Source: Campylobacter lari
GTDB taxonomy: Bacteria; Campylobacterota; Campylobacteria; Campylobacterales; Campylobacteraceae
DNA: 64,000 bases
Reading direction: 5' to 3'
Assembly: GCF_900638335.1 (NCBI RefSeq)
Contig: NZ_LR134508.1
Span: 248,001-312,000, forward strand
Of this stretch, positions 26,796 through 36,168 are shown piece after piece (position 1 is the first letter of the stretch; each line of letters starts with the position of its first letter). The notes beneath the pieces are model-generated. The model worked only from the letters and a program-made list of their open reading frames with translations. It ran no database searches and was not told where the DNA came from. The translations under genes and the position numbers were made by a program.

Positions 26796-27900
26796 TTTAT
26801 TAAAAAAGTTTAAAAATTTAGAGATACTAAATTCTTTTAAAATAGTATTGATTTTGACAGCATTTGTTGTATTTTATTATGTTTTTATAGCAGCAAATCG
26901 TTATGTGAGTGAAAGTGTTTTAAGTGTGAAATCAACTACAGGAGATAGCGGAGCTATTACCGGAATTGCTGCATTTTTGACCAATAATTCTTTTTCAAGC
27001 GAGGATATAACTTTCTTAAAATCATATATTCATTCTTTAGATATGCTAAATATCTTAGAAGAAAAAATTCAAATTCGCAAGTTATATCAAAAACAAAAAC
27101 TTGATTTTTTTTATAGTATTTCTTCATCAGCTGATCAAGAGGATTTTTTAAAGTATTATCAAAATCGTGTTAAGATTATTCAAGAAAACTCAGCCAATGG
27201 GCTTTTGCGTGTAGAAGTAGAAGGTTTTGATCCACAAAGCGCACATTTAATAGCTTCAACTATAGTTAAAGAAAGTGAAAAATTTATCAATGAAATTTCA
27301 CATAAGGCCGCAAGAGATCAAATGCAATTTGCTGAAGAAGAGCTTTTGCAGTTTAAAAAAAGATATCAAAAGGCTAAAGATGAGCTTTTAGCTTTTCAAA
27401 ATAAATATGGAGTATTTGATCCACTTAAACAAGCAGAAGGTGCTTTAAAACTCATAGCTGAACTTGAATCAAAAATAGCAGCCAAAGAAGCTGAACTTTT
27501 GATGATGCAAAGTTATATAAATGATAATGCACCGCAAATTGTCACTATAAAAAGTGAGATAGATGCGTTGAAAAAACAACTTCAAAAAGAAAAATCTAAA
27601 GTTTCATCCCCAAAATCTTCTCAAAAACTTAATGATCTTGCGGCTAAATTCCAAGATCTAACCATAGAGGCAGGTTTTGCAGAAAGTGCTTATACGGCTG
27701 CACTAAAAGCTTATGAGAGTGCTAGGATAGAAGCTTTAAGAAAGATAAAACAAGTAGTTATAGTGCAAAGTCCAAGTTTACCTCAAAGTGCTAAATACCC
27801 AGAAGCTTTGTATAATATACTCACAGCTTTTATGATTTTATCTTTGATTTATGGAATTGTTAAATTTATTAAAATGATTATAGAGGAGCATAGATACTAA
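26785..27900 (+). CDS. kpsE: Capsule export inner-membrane/periplasmic protein KpsE
   Basis: A 371-residue polysaccharide co-polymerase-like protein: one transmembrane helix near residues 18-38, a long periplasmic region rich in coiled coil (about 170-300), and a second membrane segment near 345-365 preceded by the Pro-rich SPSLPQSAKYPE. It links the KpsMT exporter to the outer-membrane KpsD. It overlaps kpsT by 11 bases and kpsD by one. Confidence 0.92.
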   Translation: MQNDLLKKFKNLEILNSFKIVLILTAFVVFYYVFIAANRYVSESVLSVKSTTGDSGAITGIAAFLTNNSFSSEDITFLKSYIHSLDMLNILEEKIQIRKLYQKQKLDFFYSISSSADQEDFLKYYQNRVKIIQENSANGLLRVEVEGFDPQSAHLIASTIVKESEKFINEISHKAARDQMQFAEEELLQFKKRYQKAKDELLAFQNKYGVFDPLKQAEGALKLIAELESKIAAKEAELLMMQSYINDNAPQIVTIKSEIDALKKQLQKEKSKVSSPKSSQKLNDLAAKFQDLTIEAGFAESAYTAALKAYESARIEALRKIKQVVIVQSPSLPQSAKYPEALYNILTAFMILSLIYGIVKFIKMIIEEHRY

Positions 27901-29558
27901 TGAAAAAGATATTTTTATTTTTACTTTTACCTTTGTTTTTATTTTCTGCGGTAGATGTTTCTCAAATTGCAAAAATTCAAAATCAACCATTAGCTCCATC
28001 TTTAGAGCCACAAATTATAAATTACGATAGCGACCAAAGTGATTTTAATCAAACTCAAACTCCGATAACTAAAGTATTTGGTGCACATTTATTTAATGGT
28101 AATTTTACTAAATTTGCCCAACATGTTTATAACCCTGATTATAAACTAGCAGTAGGCGATAGGATTAATGTAAAAATTTGGGGTGCAGTAGAGTTTATAC
28201 AAACTTTAACAGTAGATTCTCAAGGAAATATTTTTATACCTAAAGTAGGAGCGATTAATCTTCTGGGTGTGAAAAATAGTGCTTTAGTTCAAGTTATTAC
28301 AAAAGCTATTAATAAAATCTATAAAAGCAATGTCTATGTATATGCGGATATGGATATTTATCAAAATGTATCGGTATTTGTTACAGGAAATGTAAATCAA
28401 CCAGGTCTTTATCAAGGACTAAGTTCAGATTCTATTATACAGTATTTAGATAAAGCAAGCGGTATTAATCTAGAATATGGTAGTTTTAGAGATATTCAAA
28501 TTTTAAGAGATAATAAAGTCATTAAAAAGGTAGATTTATATGACTTTTTACTTAAAGGTCAGCTTGATCTTTTTCCTTTTAGAATGGGCGATGTGATCTT
28601 AGTGGGTAGTGTGCAAAAGTATGTTTTTGTAGAAGGAGATGTGCAAAAGCCTTTTAGATTTGAGCTCAGTAATGATATTTTAAATTTAGAAGATATAGCT
28701 AAAGTTGCAGGAGCTAAACCTATAGTAACTAATGCTGTGGTAAAAAGCTATAGAGATGATCATAAATTACATGTGGATGCTTACAGTAAAAAGCAGTTTT
28801 TAGGTGTGAAATTATACAATGGCGATGAGATAGAATTTAGACCTGATTATACTGCGCAAAATATTAGCATTAGTATAGAAGGTGAGCATAGTGGTTTGCA
28901 CTCAGTGGTGATAAAAAAAGGCACAACTTTAGCTGAACTTGCTAAAATGATTACAGTTAATGAGCAATCAAACATTAATGCCTTGCAAGTTTTTAGAAAA
29001 AGCGTAGCGGCGACTCAAAAACAACTTATTGAAGCTCAGCTTAAGGAACTTGAAACACTAGCTCTAACAAGCTCTTCGGTTAATGCTGAGCAAGCTAGCA
29101 TTAGGGCTACTCAAGCTAAGACGATTTTAGAATTTATTGCGCGTGCAAAACAAGCCCAACCAAAAGGACAAATCGTTATAGACAATGTCAAAGCGTATAA
29201 TTCTATAGTATTAGAAGAAGGTGATGTAGTAAATGTACCTAGTAAAAATAATCTTGTTTTAGTTCAAGGTGAAGTTTCTATACCAGGTGCATTTGTGTAT
29301 ATGGATAAAGAAAAATTAAGATATTATATCAACCTAGCGGGTGGTTTTAGTGATAGGGCGGATATATCAAGAGTTTTGGTAATCAACGCTAATGGTAAAG
29401 CAACTAAATACAGCGGTAGAAGCTCAGCAGATATCAAAGCAGGAGATTCTATTTTAGTTTTACCAAAAGTAGATAGTCAAAATTTACAAATCTTTAGCAT
29501 GTTAACACAAATTTTGTACCAAATAGCTATTGCAACTAATGTAGTGTTAAATATATAG
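27900..29558 (+). CDS. kpsD: Capsule outer-membrane export protein KpsD
   Basis: An outer-membrane polysaccharide exporter (OPX) of 552 residues. A signal peptide is clear at residues 1-17 (MKKIFLFLLLPLFLFSA). The Poly_export/SLBB architecture follows: YKLAVGDRINVKIWG near 81-95, then SLBB-type domains around VFVTGNVNQPGLYQG, VFVEGDVQKPFRF and VLVQGEVSIPGAF. It forms the exit channel with KpsE. Located between kpsE and kpsF as in C. jejuni. Confidence 0.94.
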   Translation: MKKIFLFLLLPLFLFSAVDVSQIAKIQNQPLAPSLEPQIINYDSDQSDFNQTQTPITKVFGAHLFNGNFTKFAQHVYNPDYKLAVGDRINVKIWGAVEFIQTLTVDSQGNIFIPKVGAINLLGVKNSALVQVITKAINKIYKSNVYVYADMDIYQNVSVFVTGNVNQPGLYQGLSSDSIIQYLDKASGINLEYGSFRDIQILRDNKVIKKVDLYDFLLKGQLDLFPFRMGDVILVGSVQKYVFVEGDVQKPFRFELSNDILNLEDIAKVAGAKPIVTNAVVKSYRDDHKLHVDAYSKKQFLGVKLYNGDEIEFRPDYTAQNISISIEGEHSGLHSVVIKKGTTLAELAKMITVNEQSNINALQVFRKSVAATQKQLIEAQLKELETLALTSSSVNAEQASIRATQAKTILEFIARAKQAQPKGQIVIDNVKAYNSIVLEEGDVVNVPSKNNLVLVQGEVSIPGAFVYMDKEKLRYYINLAGGFSDRADISRVLVINANGKATKYSGRSSADIKAGDSILVLPKVDSQNLQIFSMLTQILYQIAIATNVVLNI

Positions 29559-29566
29559 GAATTTAG

Positions 29567-30523
29567 ATGAGCCAAATTGATGCGATTAAAATAGCCAAAG
29601 AAGTTTTTGAAATAGAATCAAAAACGATTTTAGATTTATGTGATAATTTAGATGAAGGTTTTAATAAAGCCATTGAGCTGATTTTATCTATCAAAGGCAG
29701 ATGTGTAGTAAGTGGCATGGGTAAGTCAGGCCATATAGGAGCTAAGATAGCTGCAACCTTGGCTAGCACAGGCACTCCAAGCTTTTTTATGCATCCAGGT
29801 GAAGCATTACATGGAGATCTTGGTATGCTTACAAGCGAGGATGTGCTTTTGACTATCTCAAATTCAGGAGAAACTGAAGAGGTTTTAAAACTCATACCGG
29901 TGATCAAAAAAAGAAAAATTCCTTTAATTGTTATGGCGGGAAATCAAAACTCTACTTTAGCTAAGCAAGCAGATGTTTTTATAAATATAGCAGTAAAAAA
30001 AGAAGCTTGCCCACTCCAGCTTGCTCCAACTTCTTCTACTACAGCTACCTTAGCTATGGGTGATGCTATAGCAGTGACTTTGATGAGAGCAAGGAAATTT
30101 AGACCTGATGATTTTGCTTTATTTCATCCAGGAGGAAGCTTAGGTAGAAAGCTTTTAACTAGAGTGGGTGATTTGATGGTGTCAAATAATCTACCTATAG
30201 TAAGTCCTGAGAGTGAATTTAATGAGCTAGTTGATGTGATGACTAGTGGTAAATTAGGACTTTGTATAGTACTTGAGAATAAAAAATTAGTCGGGATCAT
30301 CACAGATGGTGATTTAAGAAGAGCTTTAAGGGCAAATGATAAGCCAAGATTTGATTTTAAAGCTAAAGAAATCATGAGCGATAGTCCAAAAACCATAGAA
30401 GCAAGTGCTATGGCAAGTGAAGCAGAAGAGCTTATGCTAAAATATAAAATCAAAGAAATAGTTGTTACTCAAGATGAAAAAATAGTAGGCATTATACAAC
30501 TTTATGCGATAGGCAATGTGTGA
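29567..30523 (+). CDS. kpsF: D-arabinose-5-phosphate isomerase KpsF/KdsD
   Basis: Converts ribulose-5-phosphate to arabinose-5-phosphate, the precursor of Kdo used in LOS core and in the Kdo linker of ABC-type capsules (made by KpsC/KpsS at the other end of this locus). An N-terminal SIS domain carries SGMGKSGHIGAKIAATLAS (about 46-64), and two CBS motifs fill residues about 205-318. The 318 residues are standard. Its TGA overlaps the GTG of the next gene, the first glycosyltransferase of the variable core. Confidence 0.93.
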   Translation: MSQIDAIKIAKEVFEIESKTILDLCDNLDEGFNKAIELILSIKGRCVVSGMGKSGHIGAKIAATLASTGTPSFFMHPGEALHGDLGMLTSEDVLLTISNSGETEEVLKLIPVIKKRKIPLIVMAGNQNSTLAKQADVFINIAVKKEACPLQLAPTSSTTATLAMGDAIAVTLMRARKFRPDDFALFHPGGSLGRKLLTRVGDLMVSNNLPIVSPESEFNELVDVMTSGKLGLCIVLENKKLVGIITDGDLRRALRANDKPRFDFKAKEIMSDSPKTIEASAMASEAEELMLKYKIKEIVVTQDEKIVGIIQLYAIGNV

Positions 30524-32175
30524 AGCTTTCTATTATCATACCTTTTGGTTTAAGTAAGGAAAGAATTTATATAAAAGATCGTGTTAGTCAAAAAGCATGC
30601 GAGTTTAAAAGTGATGATAGAATTGAATATATTTTTGTTGAAGGATATTCTTCTTTAGAAAATGATTTAAAACAGATCATTGAAGAAAATGGGCATATTT
30701 ATCTTAAAGATGAAAGTCAAAAAGATTTTTTCTCGCAAGGAAAATGCCGTAATCTCGGTGCATCTTTTGCAAATTCAGATGTAGTGATGTTTTTAGATGT
30801 GGATTATTATTTATCACAGCGATCTTTGGAGTATATTTTAGATCTTATTAATGTTAAAGAAATAGCTTTAAAGCCAAATTATATTTTATCTTTACCAGTT
30901 GTATTTTTAAACCAAAAGGGTAGTAAGTTTATCGAAACTCAAGATAAAAAATTATGGGATGGTTTGATAAAGAATGATTTAATTAGCGGAAAAAAAGAGT
31001 GGATCAAATTTTTTGCCCCAAGTTCTACTTCTAGTATAGTGATTAATAAGCATAAATTTTTAACGCTTGGTGGAAATGATGAGCAATTTATAGGTCATGG
31101 ATATGAGGATTTTGATCTTTTGGCAAGAATTTTATATTCTTGTATTGATTTAGAACAAATACCAGCTAATTTAAACTATGATGCAAGAAATTGGAATTTT
31201 AAAAATTTTGAAGGTTTTAGAGCCTGGTTTGCTTTGCTTGGATATGAAGTAAGTTTTCATGGGGTGTATTTATATCATTTTTATCATGATGAACCAAATC
31301 AAAATGGTTATATGGATAATAAGCACAAAAATCATCAAAGATTTTACAAGCATATATCAAATATCAAAGCGCATTCTATAAAGCATTTATGTGATAAAAG
31401 TGTTTATCAATATAATGTTTTATTTATTCACTCTAATGAAACATTATATTCCATAAAAGAAATACTACCTTATATAGGTAATATTATATATGTAAACGAA
31501 GATAGTTTAATTTACAAAAGCCAAAAAAAACTCGAAAGTATAATCACAGAAAAACAAATTCATAAAGTTTTGCTTTTAAATGAGTACATTAAAAACAAAA
31601 ATTTATTAGACTTTTTTCAAAAACTAGATTTAGAGATTGTTTATTTTGAAAAAGGAATTTTACCAGAGTCTTATTTGATAACTAGCAACAAAAATAAAAT
31701 GTTAGAATTTGATAAAACTTTATATCAAGATGAAATAACGCAAGCAAGATTGTATTTAAAAAGCTTGTCAAAAGAAGACAATGATAAAATTTTAAATCTT
31801 ATGGTAGAAAAAAATATAGATAAAAATGATTTAGATTTTTTTGTAAATTTTTTAATTAATGATTTATACTGTTTTGGCAAAAAAGAACAAGAAATTATAA
31901 AATTTTATAAAATAAATTTAGAAAATAAAAAAATATTTTTTAAAGATATTCGAAAAAGCAAATATAGTTTAAATTCCTTGATTTATAAGCCTTTTATATA
32001 CGAGATTTCGTCATTTTCATTTATAAAAATGTTCAATAAATATATAGGTTTAAAGTTTATACAAACTAAATTTTCTCACACAAAATTTTATCGTTTACTT
32101 CAAAAATTTTTTTATAATCCAAAAGCGTTTTTTAATGATTCTAAATTTTTTAAAAAGTTTAAAAATGCAAACTAA
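30520..32175 (+). CDS. Capsular glycosyltransferase, GT2/GT7-like fold
   Basis: A 551-residue protein with a GTG start inside the kpsF stop. The first 260 residues form a GT-A transferase: LSIIIPFGLS, FSQGKCRNLG, the DxD-like VMFLDVDYYLS (about 87-97) and the acceptor-side GGNDEQFIGHGYEDFDL (about 185-201), as in chondroitin-type or GT7-C transferases. The remaining 290 residues match no motif I know. The C-terminus carries NPKAFFNDSKFFKKF, echoing the NPKLFFKDAIEK motif at the N-termini of the two large transferases downstream. It probably adds one sugar of the capsule repeat. Confidence 0.72.
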   Translation: MKLSIIIPFGLSKERIYIKDRVSQKACEFKSDDRIEYIFVEGYSSLENDLKQIIEENGHIYLKDESQKDFFSQGKCRNLGASFANSDVVMFLDVDYYLSQRSLEYILDLINVKEIALKPNYILSLPVVFLNQKGSKFIETQDKKLWDGLIKNDLISGKKEWIKFFAPSSTSSIVINKHKFLTLGGNDEQFIGHGYEDFDLLARILYSCIDLEQIPANLNYDARNWNFKNFEGFRAWFALLGYEVSFHGVYLYHFYHDEPNQNGYMDNKHKNHQRFYKHISNIKAHSIKHLCDKSVYQYNVLFIHSNETLYSIKEILPYIGNIIYVNEDSLIYKSQKKLESIITEKQIHKVLLLNEYIKNKNLLDFFQKLDLEIVYFEKGILPESYLITSNKNKMLEFDKTLYQDEITQARLYLKSLSKEDNDKILNLMVEKNIDKNDLDFFVNFLINDLYCFGKKEQEIIKFYKINLENKKIFFKDIRKSKYSLNSLIYKPFIYEISSFSFIKMFNKYIGLKFIQTKFSHTKFYRLLQKFFYNPKAFFNDSKFFKKFKNAN

Positions 32176-33571
32176 AACCATCGGCGTAGTAATCCCCATA
32201 TACAATGTAGAAAAATATCTAAAAGAATGTTTAGATAGTGTAATCAATCAAACTTATACTAACTTAGAAATCATACTAGTAAATGATGGCAGCACGGATG
32301 AAAACTCACTCAATATTGCAAAAGAATACACTTTAAAAGATAAAAGAATCACTCTTTTTGATAAAAAAAATGGTGGACAAAGCACAGCAAGAAATGTAGG
32401 TATAGAATATTTTAGCGGAGAATATAAACTCAAAAACAAAACCCAAACTATAAAAGAAAATTCTTTAATAGAATTTAATATAGAGGATAATAATCCTTAT
32501 GAAATATATACTGTATATAAAAGCTATAAAGCTTTTAATGATGAACAAGATTTAACAAGCTTTACTTATCCTATTATAGATTATATTATCTTTTTAGATT
32601 CTGATGATTATTGGGAATTAAACTGCATAGAAGAATGTGTACCTAGAATGGATGGGGTAGATGCGTTGTGGTTTGATTATAGGCCTTTATACGATAAAGT
32701 CAAAAGAAAACATATTAGCCAAATGACTTATTTTGATTATAAAAATGAGATTATTATCACACCTAAAGAATGGCTAGAGAAGGCTAGAGAAAGAAAACTT
32801 TTTTATTTTTGGTTTGCTTGGCAAGGTATGATTAATTTTAATTTTTTTAAAAATATAAAATTAAAATTTATTAATGGGATTTTTGCAGAAGATTGTCATT
32901 TTGGAGTGTTACTATTTGCTTTAAGTAAATATATATATATATATCCAAAGCAAGTATATATATATCGCTTAAGAGAACTAAGCTCTATGAATTTTACTAA
33001 TAAAAAATGGATAATACATCCTAATTCACATCTTAAAAAAATAGATGTTTTTGAGAGCTCAAATATAACTAGATTATACTATGAAAGTGCAAGCTGGATA
33101 CAAATCGCATTAGATTTTATCAAATTTATTAATTCTAATCATTATTTAAGTGAAGATATAAAAACACATTTTTTGCCAGTAGTTTGTAATAAAGCTTTGG
33201 TTTTACAAAGGTTTGATAAAGATCCACTATGTTTAAAAAAATATACTAAAAATTTAAAAATATATATACAAAATCAACCCTTAGGGGCAGTTGATAGAGT
33301 GAAAGAATATCTTTCGTATAAACTTACAAAAGAACTCTCTAGAAAAAAAGGCATATTAAAATTAACTCTACCTTTTAGTGTTATTAGAGTATCTTTACAA
33401 CATCAAAAAGATGCCATAGAATATAAAAAAAGTATTAAAAAAGATGTTTTAAATAAAAGATTACCATTAGAGTTTTATAGAGATTATCAAAAAGCTTTAG
33501 ATCTTAAAAATCAAAAAATGATTAAATTATTGTATAATATAGGTTCTAAAATTGCAAAATTAAAAGGTTAG
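32165..33571 (+). CDS. GT2 glycosyltransferase with a split GT-A domain and tail module
   Basis: A 468-residue transferase. GT-A motifs are IGVVIPIYNVEKYL (6-19), VNDGSTD (39-45), GGQSTARNVGI (70-80) and the metal-binding FLDSDDYW (143-150). Between GEY and IIFLDSDD there is an extra block of about 53 residues (88-140) absent from ordinary GT2 enzymes. From residue 382 the tail (LSYKL..., LPFSVIRV, ...YRDYQKAL) resembles the C-terminal module of the proteins at 40173 and 48096. I chose the ATG at 32165 because the family begins just before IGVV; an ATG at 32135 would add ten residues. It contains two AT dinucleotide runs. Confidence 0.75.
   Translation: MQTKTIGVVIPIYNVEKYLKECLDSVINQTYTNLEIILVNDGSTDENSLNIAKEYTLKDKRITLFDKKNGGQSTARNVGIEYFSGEYKLKNKTQTIKENSLIEFNIEDNNPYEIYTVYKSYKAFNDEQDLTSFTYPIIDYIIFLDSDDYWELNCIEECVPRMDGVDALWFDYRPLYDKVKRKHISQMTYFDYKNEIIITPKEWLEKARERKLFYFWFAWQGMINFNFFKNIKLKFINGIFAEDCHFGVLLFALSKYIYIYPKQVYIYRLRELSSMNFTNKKWIIHPNSHLKKIDVFESSNITRLYYESASWIQIALDFIKFINSNHYLSEDIKTHFLPVVCNKALVLQRFDKDPLCLKKYTKNLKIYIQNQPLGAVDRVKEYLSYKLTKELSRKKGILKLTLPFSVIRVSLQHQKDAIEYKKSIKKDVLNKRLPLEFYRDYQKALDLKNQKMIKLLYNIGSKIAKLKG
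32929..32965. repeat. AT dinucleotide tracts inside the GT2 gene
   Basis: (AT)8 at 32929-32944 and (TA)5T at 32955-32965 encode YIYIYPKQVYIY. Gain or loss of one unit would shift the frame, so they are possible but unproven slippage sites. Confidence 0.5.
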
Positions 33572-33573
33572 AG

Positions 33574-36111
33574 GTGATTTTAAATTATAAAAAGCTTAGA
33601 AAATTTAGAAATAATCCGAAATTATTTTTTAAAGATGCTATAGAGAAAAAATCAATTTGGATAAATAGTATATATAAAAAATATCTTCCTAAAAAACACA
33701 AAGGCTTTACTCAATATACAATAATATCAGCTGTATACAACACAGAAAAATATTTAGATGATTATTTTAATTCAATTATAAATCAAAGACTTGATTTTAA
33801 AAGAAATATCTTTATGATACTAGTAGATGATGGCTCTACGGATAATTCTGCAAATATTATTAAAAAATATCAAGAAAAATACCCAAAAAACATTGTCTAT
33901 CTTTATAAAGAAAATGGTGGACAAGCTAGTGCGAGAAATTTAGGTTTAAAATATATGCAAGAAAACAACTATAAAACTCCATGGGTTACTTTTACCGATC
34001 CAGATGATTTCTTAGATAGACATTATTTTTATGAAATAGATAAATTCTTAGCAACTCATCAAGATGATGATATTTGTATGATAGGGTGTAATATAGTTTT
34101 TTATCATGAAAAGCAAAAGCTATATAGAAACAATCATTCTTTAAGCTTTAAATTTAAAAACGGTATACAAATTAAAAAAAACTATAATCTTAATGATTTT
34201 ATACAATTATCTGCTGCTAGTTGTTTCATGAACTCTAAGTATTTTAATAAAATATATTTTGATGAAAAGTTAAAATCTAATTTCGAAGATGCCAAATTTA
34301 TAAATGAGTATTTGTTGGAAAATATTGATTTAAAAAGTGCCTTTTTACCAAATGCAAAATATTTTTATAGAAAACGAGAAGAAGGAAATTCTACTTTGAA
34401 TTTAAAATTACGATTAAAAGAATTTTTTTTAATTGTTCCAAAATATGGCTATTTGAAAATATTACATGAAAATTTTTCTTATAGTTTTATTCGTAAATTA
34501 ATACTATATGACTTGTATTGGCATGTTATAGATATGATCAACTCACCTGAAAAAACTTCTATTTTAAATGAAAGTGAAAAAAAAGAATACTTAAATTTGC
34601 TAGATAAAAATTTCTCTTGTATAGATAATGATACTATAATGGAATTTAATTTAGCCGGTTGTTGGTTTTTTCATAAAGTAGGAATTCTAAATTGCTTTAA
34701 AAATGAAAAACCACCATTTCAAATGGCTTATATAGAAGATTATGATCCTTACAAAGAGCAAATTTTAATTACTTACTATACTGGAGATGATAAAGATATT
34801 GAAAGTATGCTTGTTGATGGAGAAGAAGTATATGCAGATTATGAAAAGATAGTAAAGTATGATTTTTTAGATAGGGTGTTTTGTTATCAAAAAAGACTAT
34901 GGGTTCGTATTTCAAAAGAGGCAAAGGATAAATTAGAAATATTTGTTAACAATGAGCAAGTTATGATTAGTAAATATGGTGAGTATTTTTTATCTATTCA
35001 AGATATCAGAAAAGAATTTCAAAAAAGACTACCAAAAAGTAATATTTGGCTTTTTATTGATAGAGATGTAGAAGCAGATGATAACGCAGAGCATTTATAT
35101 AGATATATTATGCAAAATCATCCTGAACAAGAAATAGTTTTTGCATTAAGAAAAGAAAGTTCAGACTGGAAAAGATTAGAAAAAGAAGGATTTAATCTAA
35201 CAGAATTTGGAAGTTTTGAATTTGAAAGGATTGTAAAAAAAGCATCAAAAATTATAAGTTCTAATGCTGATGAATATTTGATTAAGTATTTATTACCTGA
35301 GCATAAATTTATTTTTACACAACACGGTATTATTTTAAACGATCTTTCAAGATGGCTTAATTCTAAAAAAATAAATTTATTTATAACTTCAACTCAAGCA
35401 GAGTATGATTCTATAGCAAATGATTATAACCGTTATAAATTTGGAAAAAAAGAGGTGGTTTTAACAGGTCTTGCAAGACATGATGTTTTATTGGAAAATA
35501 ATAAATATGATGTCAAACAAATTCTTATTATGCCAACATGGAGAGCAAATATAGTTGGCGTAACATTAAATTCTAGTAAAAGAGAGTTGAAAGATAGTTT
35601 TAAAGAAAGCGAATATTTTAAAAAATGGAATTCTCTATTAAATAGTGATAACTTAAGCAAGTTGTGCAAACAATATTCTTATACTATAGTTTTTAATCCT
35701 CATCCTAATATTATACCATATTTAAAAGAATTTAATCTTCCATCTTATATAAAAATAGCTAATCAAAATGAAAGCTTACAAATCTTATTTTGCAATTCTT
35801 CTTTAATGATAACAGATTATTCTAGTGTAGCTTTTGAGATGGCTTATTTAGGAAAACCAGTAGTTTATTATCAGTTTGATAAAGAGGAATTTTTTACTTC
35901 CCACACATTACAAAAAGGATATTTTGATTATAAAAAAGATGGCTTTGGGCCGGTTGTTGAGAATCAAGAAAATTTATTAAAAGAACTAGAAAACTTATTG
36001 CAAAATGATTGTAAACCTTTTGGTGTTTATAAAGACAATATAGATTCAACCTTTGTTTTTAAAGATGGTAAGTGTTGTGAGAGAATTTATGAAATATTAA
36101 ATTCAGTATAA
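33574..36111 (+). CDS. Bifunctional GT2 / TagF-like capsule transferase (copy A)
   Basis: An 845-residue fusion, GTG start 2 bases after the previous stop. Residues 1-30 hold the NPKLFFKDAIEK motif. A GT-A domain spans 45-300 (YTIISAVYNTEKYL, VDDGSTDNS at 84-92, TDPDDFLD at 141-148). A linker with IDNDTIMEFNLAGCWFFHK follows. From about 489 there is a CDP-glycerol glycerophosphotransferase (TagF)-like domain: WLFIDRDVEADDNAE, FTQHGIILNDLSRWL, ILIMPTWRAN, FNPHP and MITDYSSVAFEMAYLGKP. The fusion suggests one enzyme adding a sugar and a polyol phosphate alternately. It shares a 374-bp identical block with the next gene. Confidence 0.8.
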   Translation: MILNYKKLRKFRNNPKLFFKDAIEKKSIWINSIYKKYLPKKHKGFTQYTIISAVYNTEKYLDDYFNSIINQRLDFKRNIFMILVDDGSTDNSANIIKKYQEKYPKNIVYLYKENGGQASARNLGLKYMQENNYKTPWVTFTDPDDFLDRHYFYEIDKFLATHQDDDICMIGCNIVFYHEKQKLYRNNHSLSFKFKNGIQIKKNYNLNDFIQLSAASCFMNSKYFNKIYFDEKLKSNFEDAKFINEYLLENIDLKSAFLPNAKYFYRKREEGNSTLNLKLRLKEFFLIVPKYGYLKILHENFSYSFIRKLILYDLYWHVIDMINSPEKTSILNESEKKEYLNLLDKNFSCIDNDTIMEFNLAGCWFFHKVGILNCFKNEKPPFQMAYIEDYDPYKEQILITYYTGDDKDIESMLVDGEEVYADYEKIVKYDFLDRVFCYQKRLWVRISKEAKDKLEIFVNNEQVMISKYGEYFLSIQDIRKEFQKRLPKSNIWLFIDRDVEADDNAEHLYRYIMQNHPEQEIVFALRKESSDWKRLEKEGFNLTEFGSFEFERIVKKASKIISSNADEYLIKYLLPEHKFIFTQHGIILNDLSRWLNSKKINLFITSTQAEYDSIANDYNRYKFGKKEVVLTGLARHDVLLENNKYDVKQILIMPTWRANIVGVTLNSSKRELKDSFKESEYFKKWNSLLNSDNLSKLCKQYSYTIVFNPHPNIIPYLKEFNLPSYIKIANQNESLQILFCNSSLMITDYSSVAFEMAYLGKPVVYYQFDKEEFFTSHTLQKGYFDYKKDGFGPVVENQENLLKELENLLQNDCKPFGVYKDNIDSTFVFKDGKCCERIYEILNSV
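33698..34071 (+). repeat. 374-bp perfect direct repeat, copy 1
   Basis: Identical base for base to 36251-36624 (offset 2553 bp, a multiple of three). It encodes KGFTQYTIISAVYN... through FLATHQDDD, the catalytic core of the GT-A domain. Sequence on both sides diverges strongly. Confidence 0.95.
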
Positions 36112-36168
36112 TATTAGGAAATTTAAATTATAATTCAAGGCCTATTTTTGAATACAAAAAGGTTGTTT

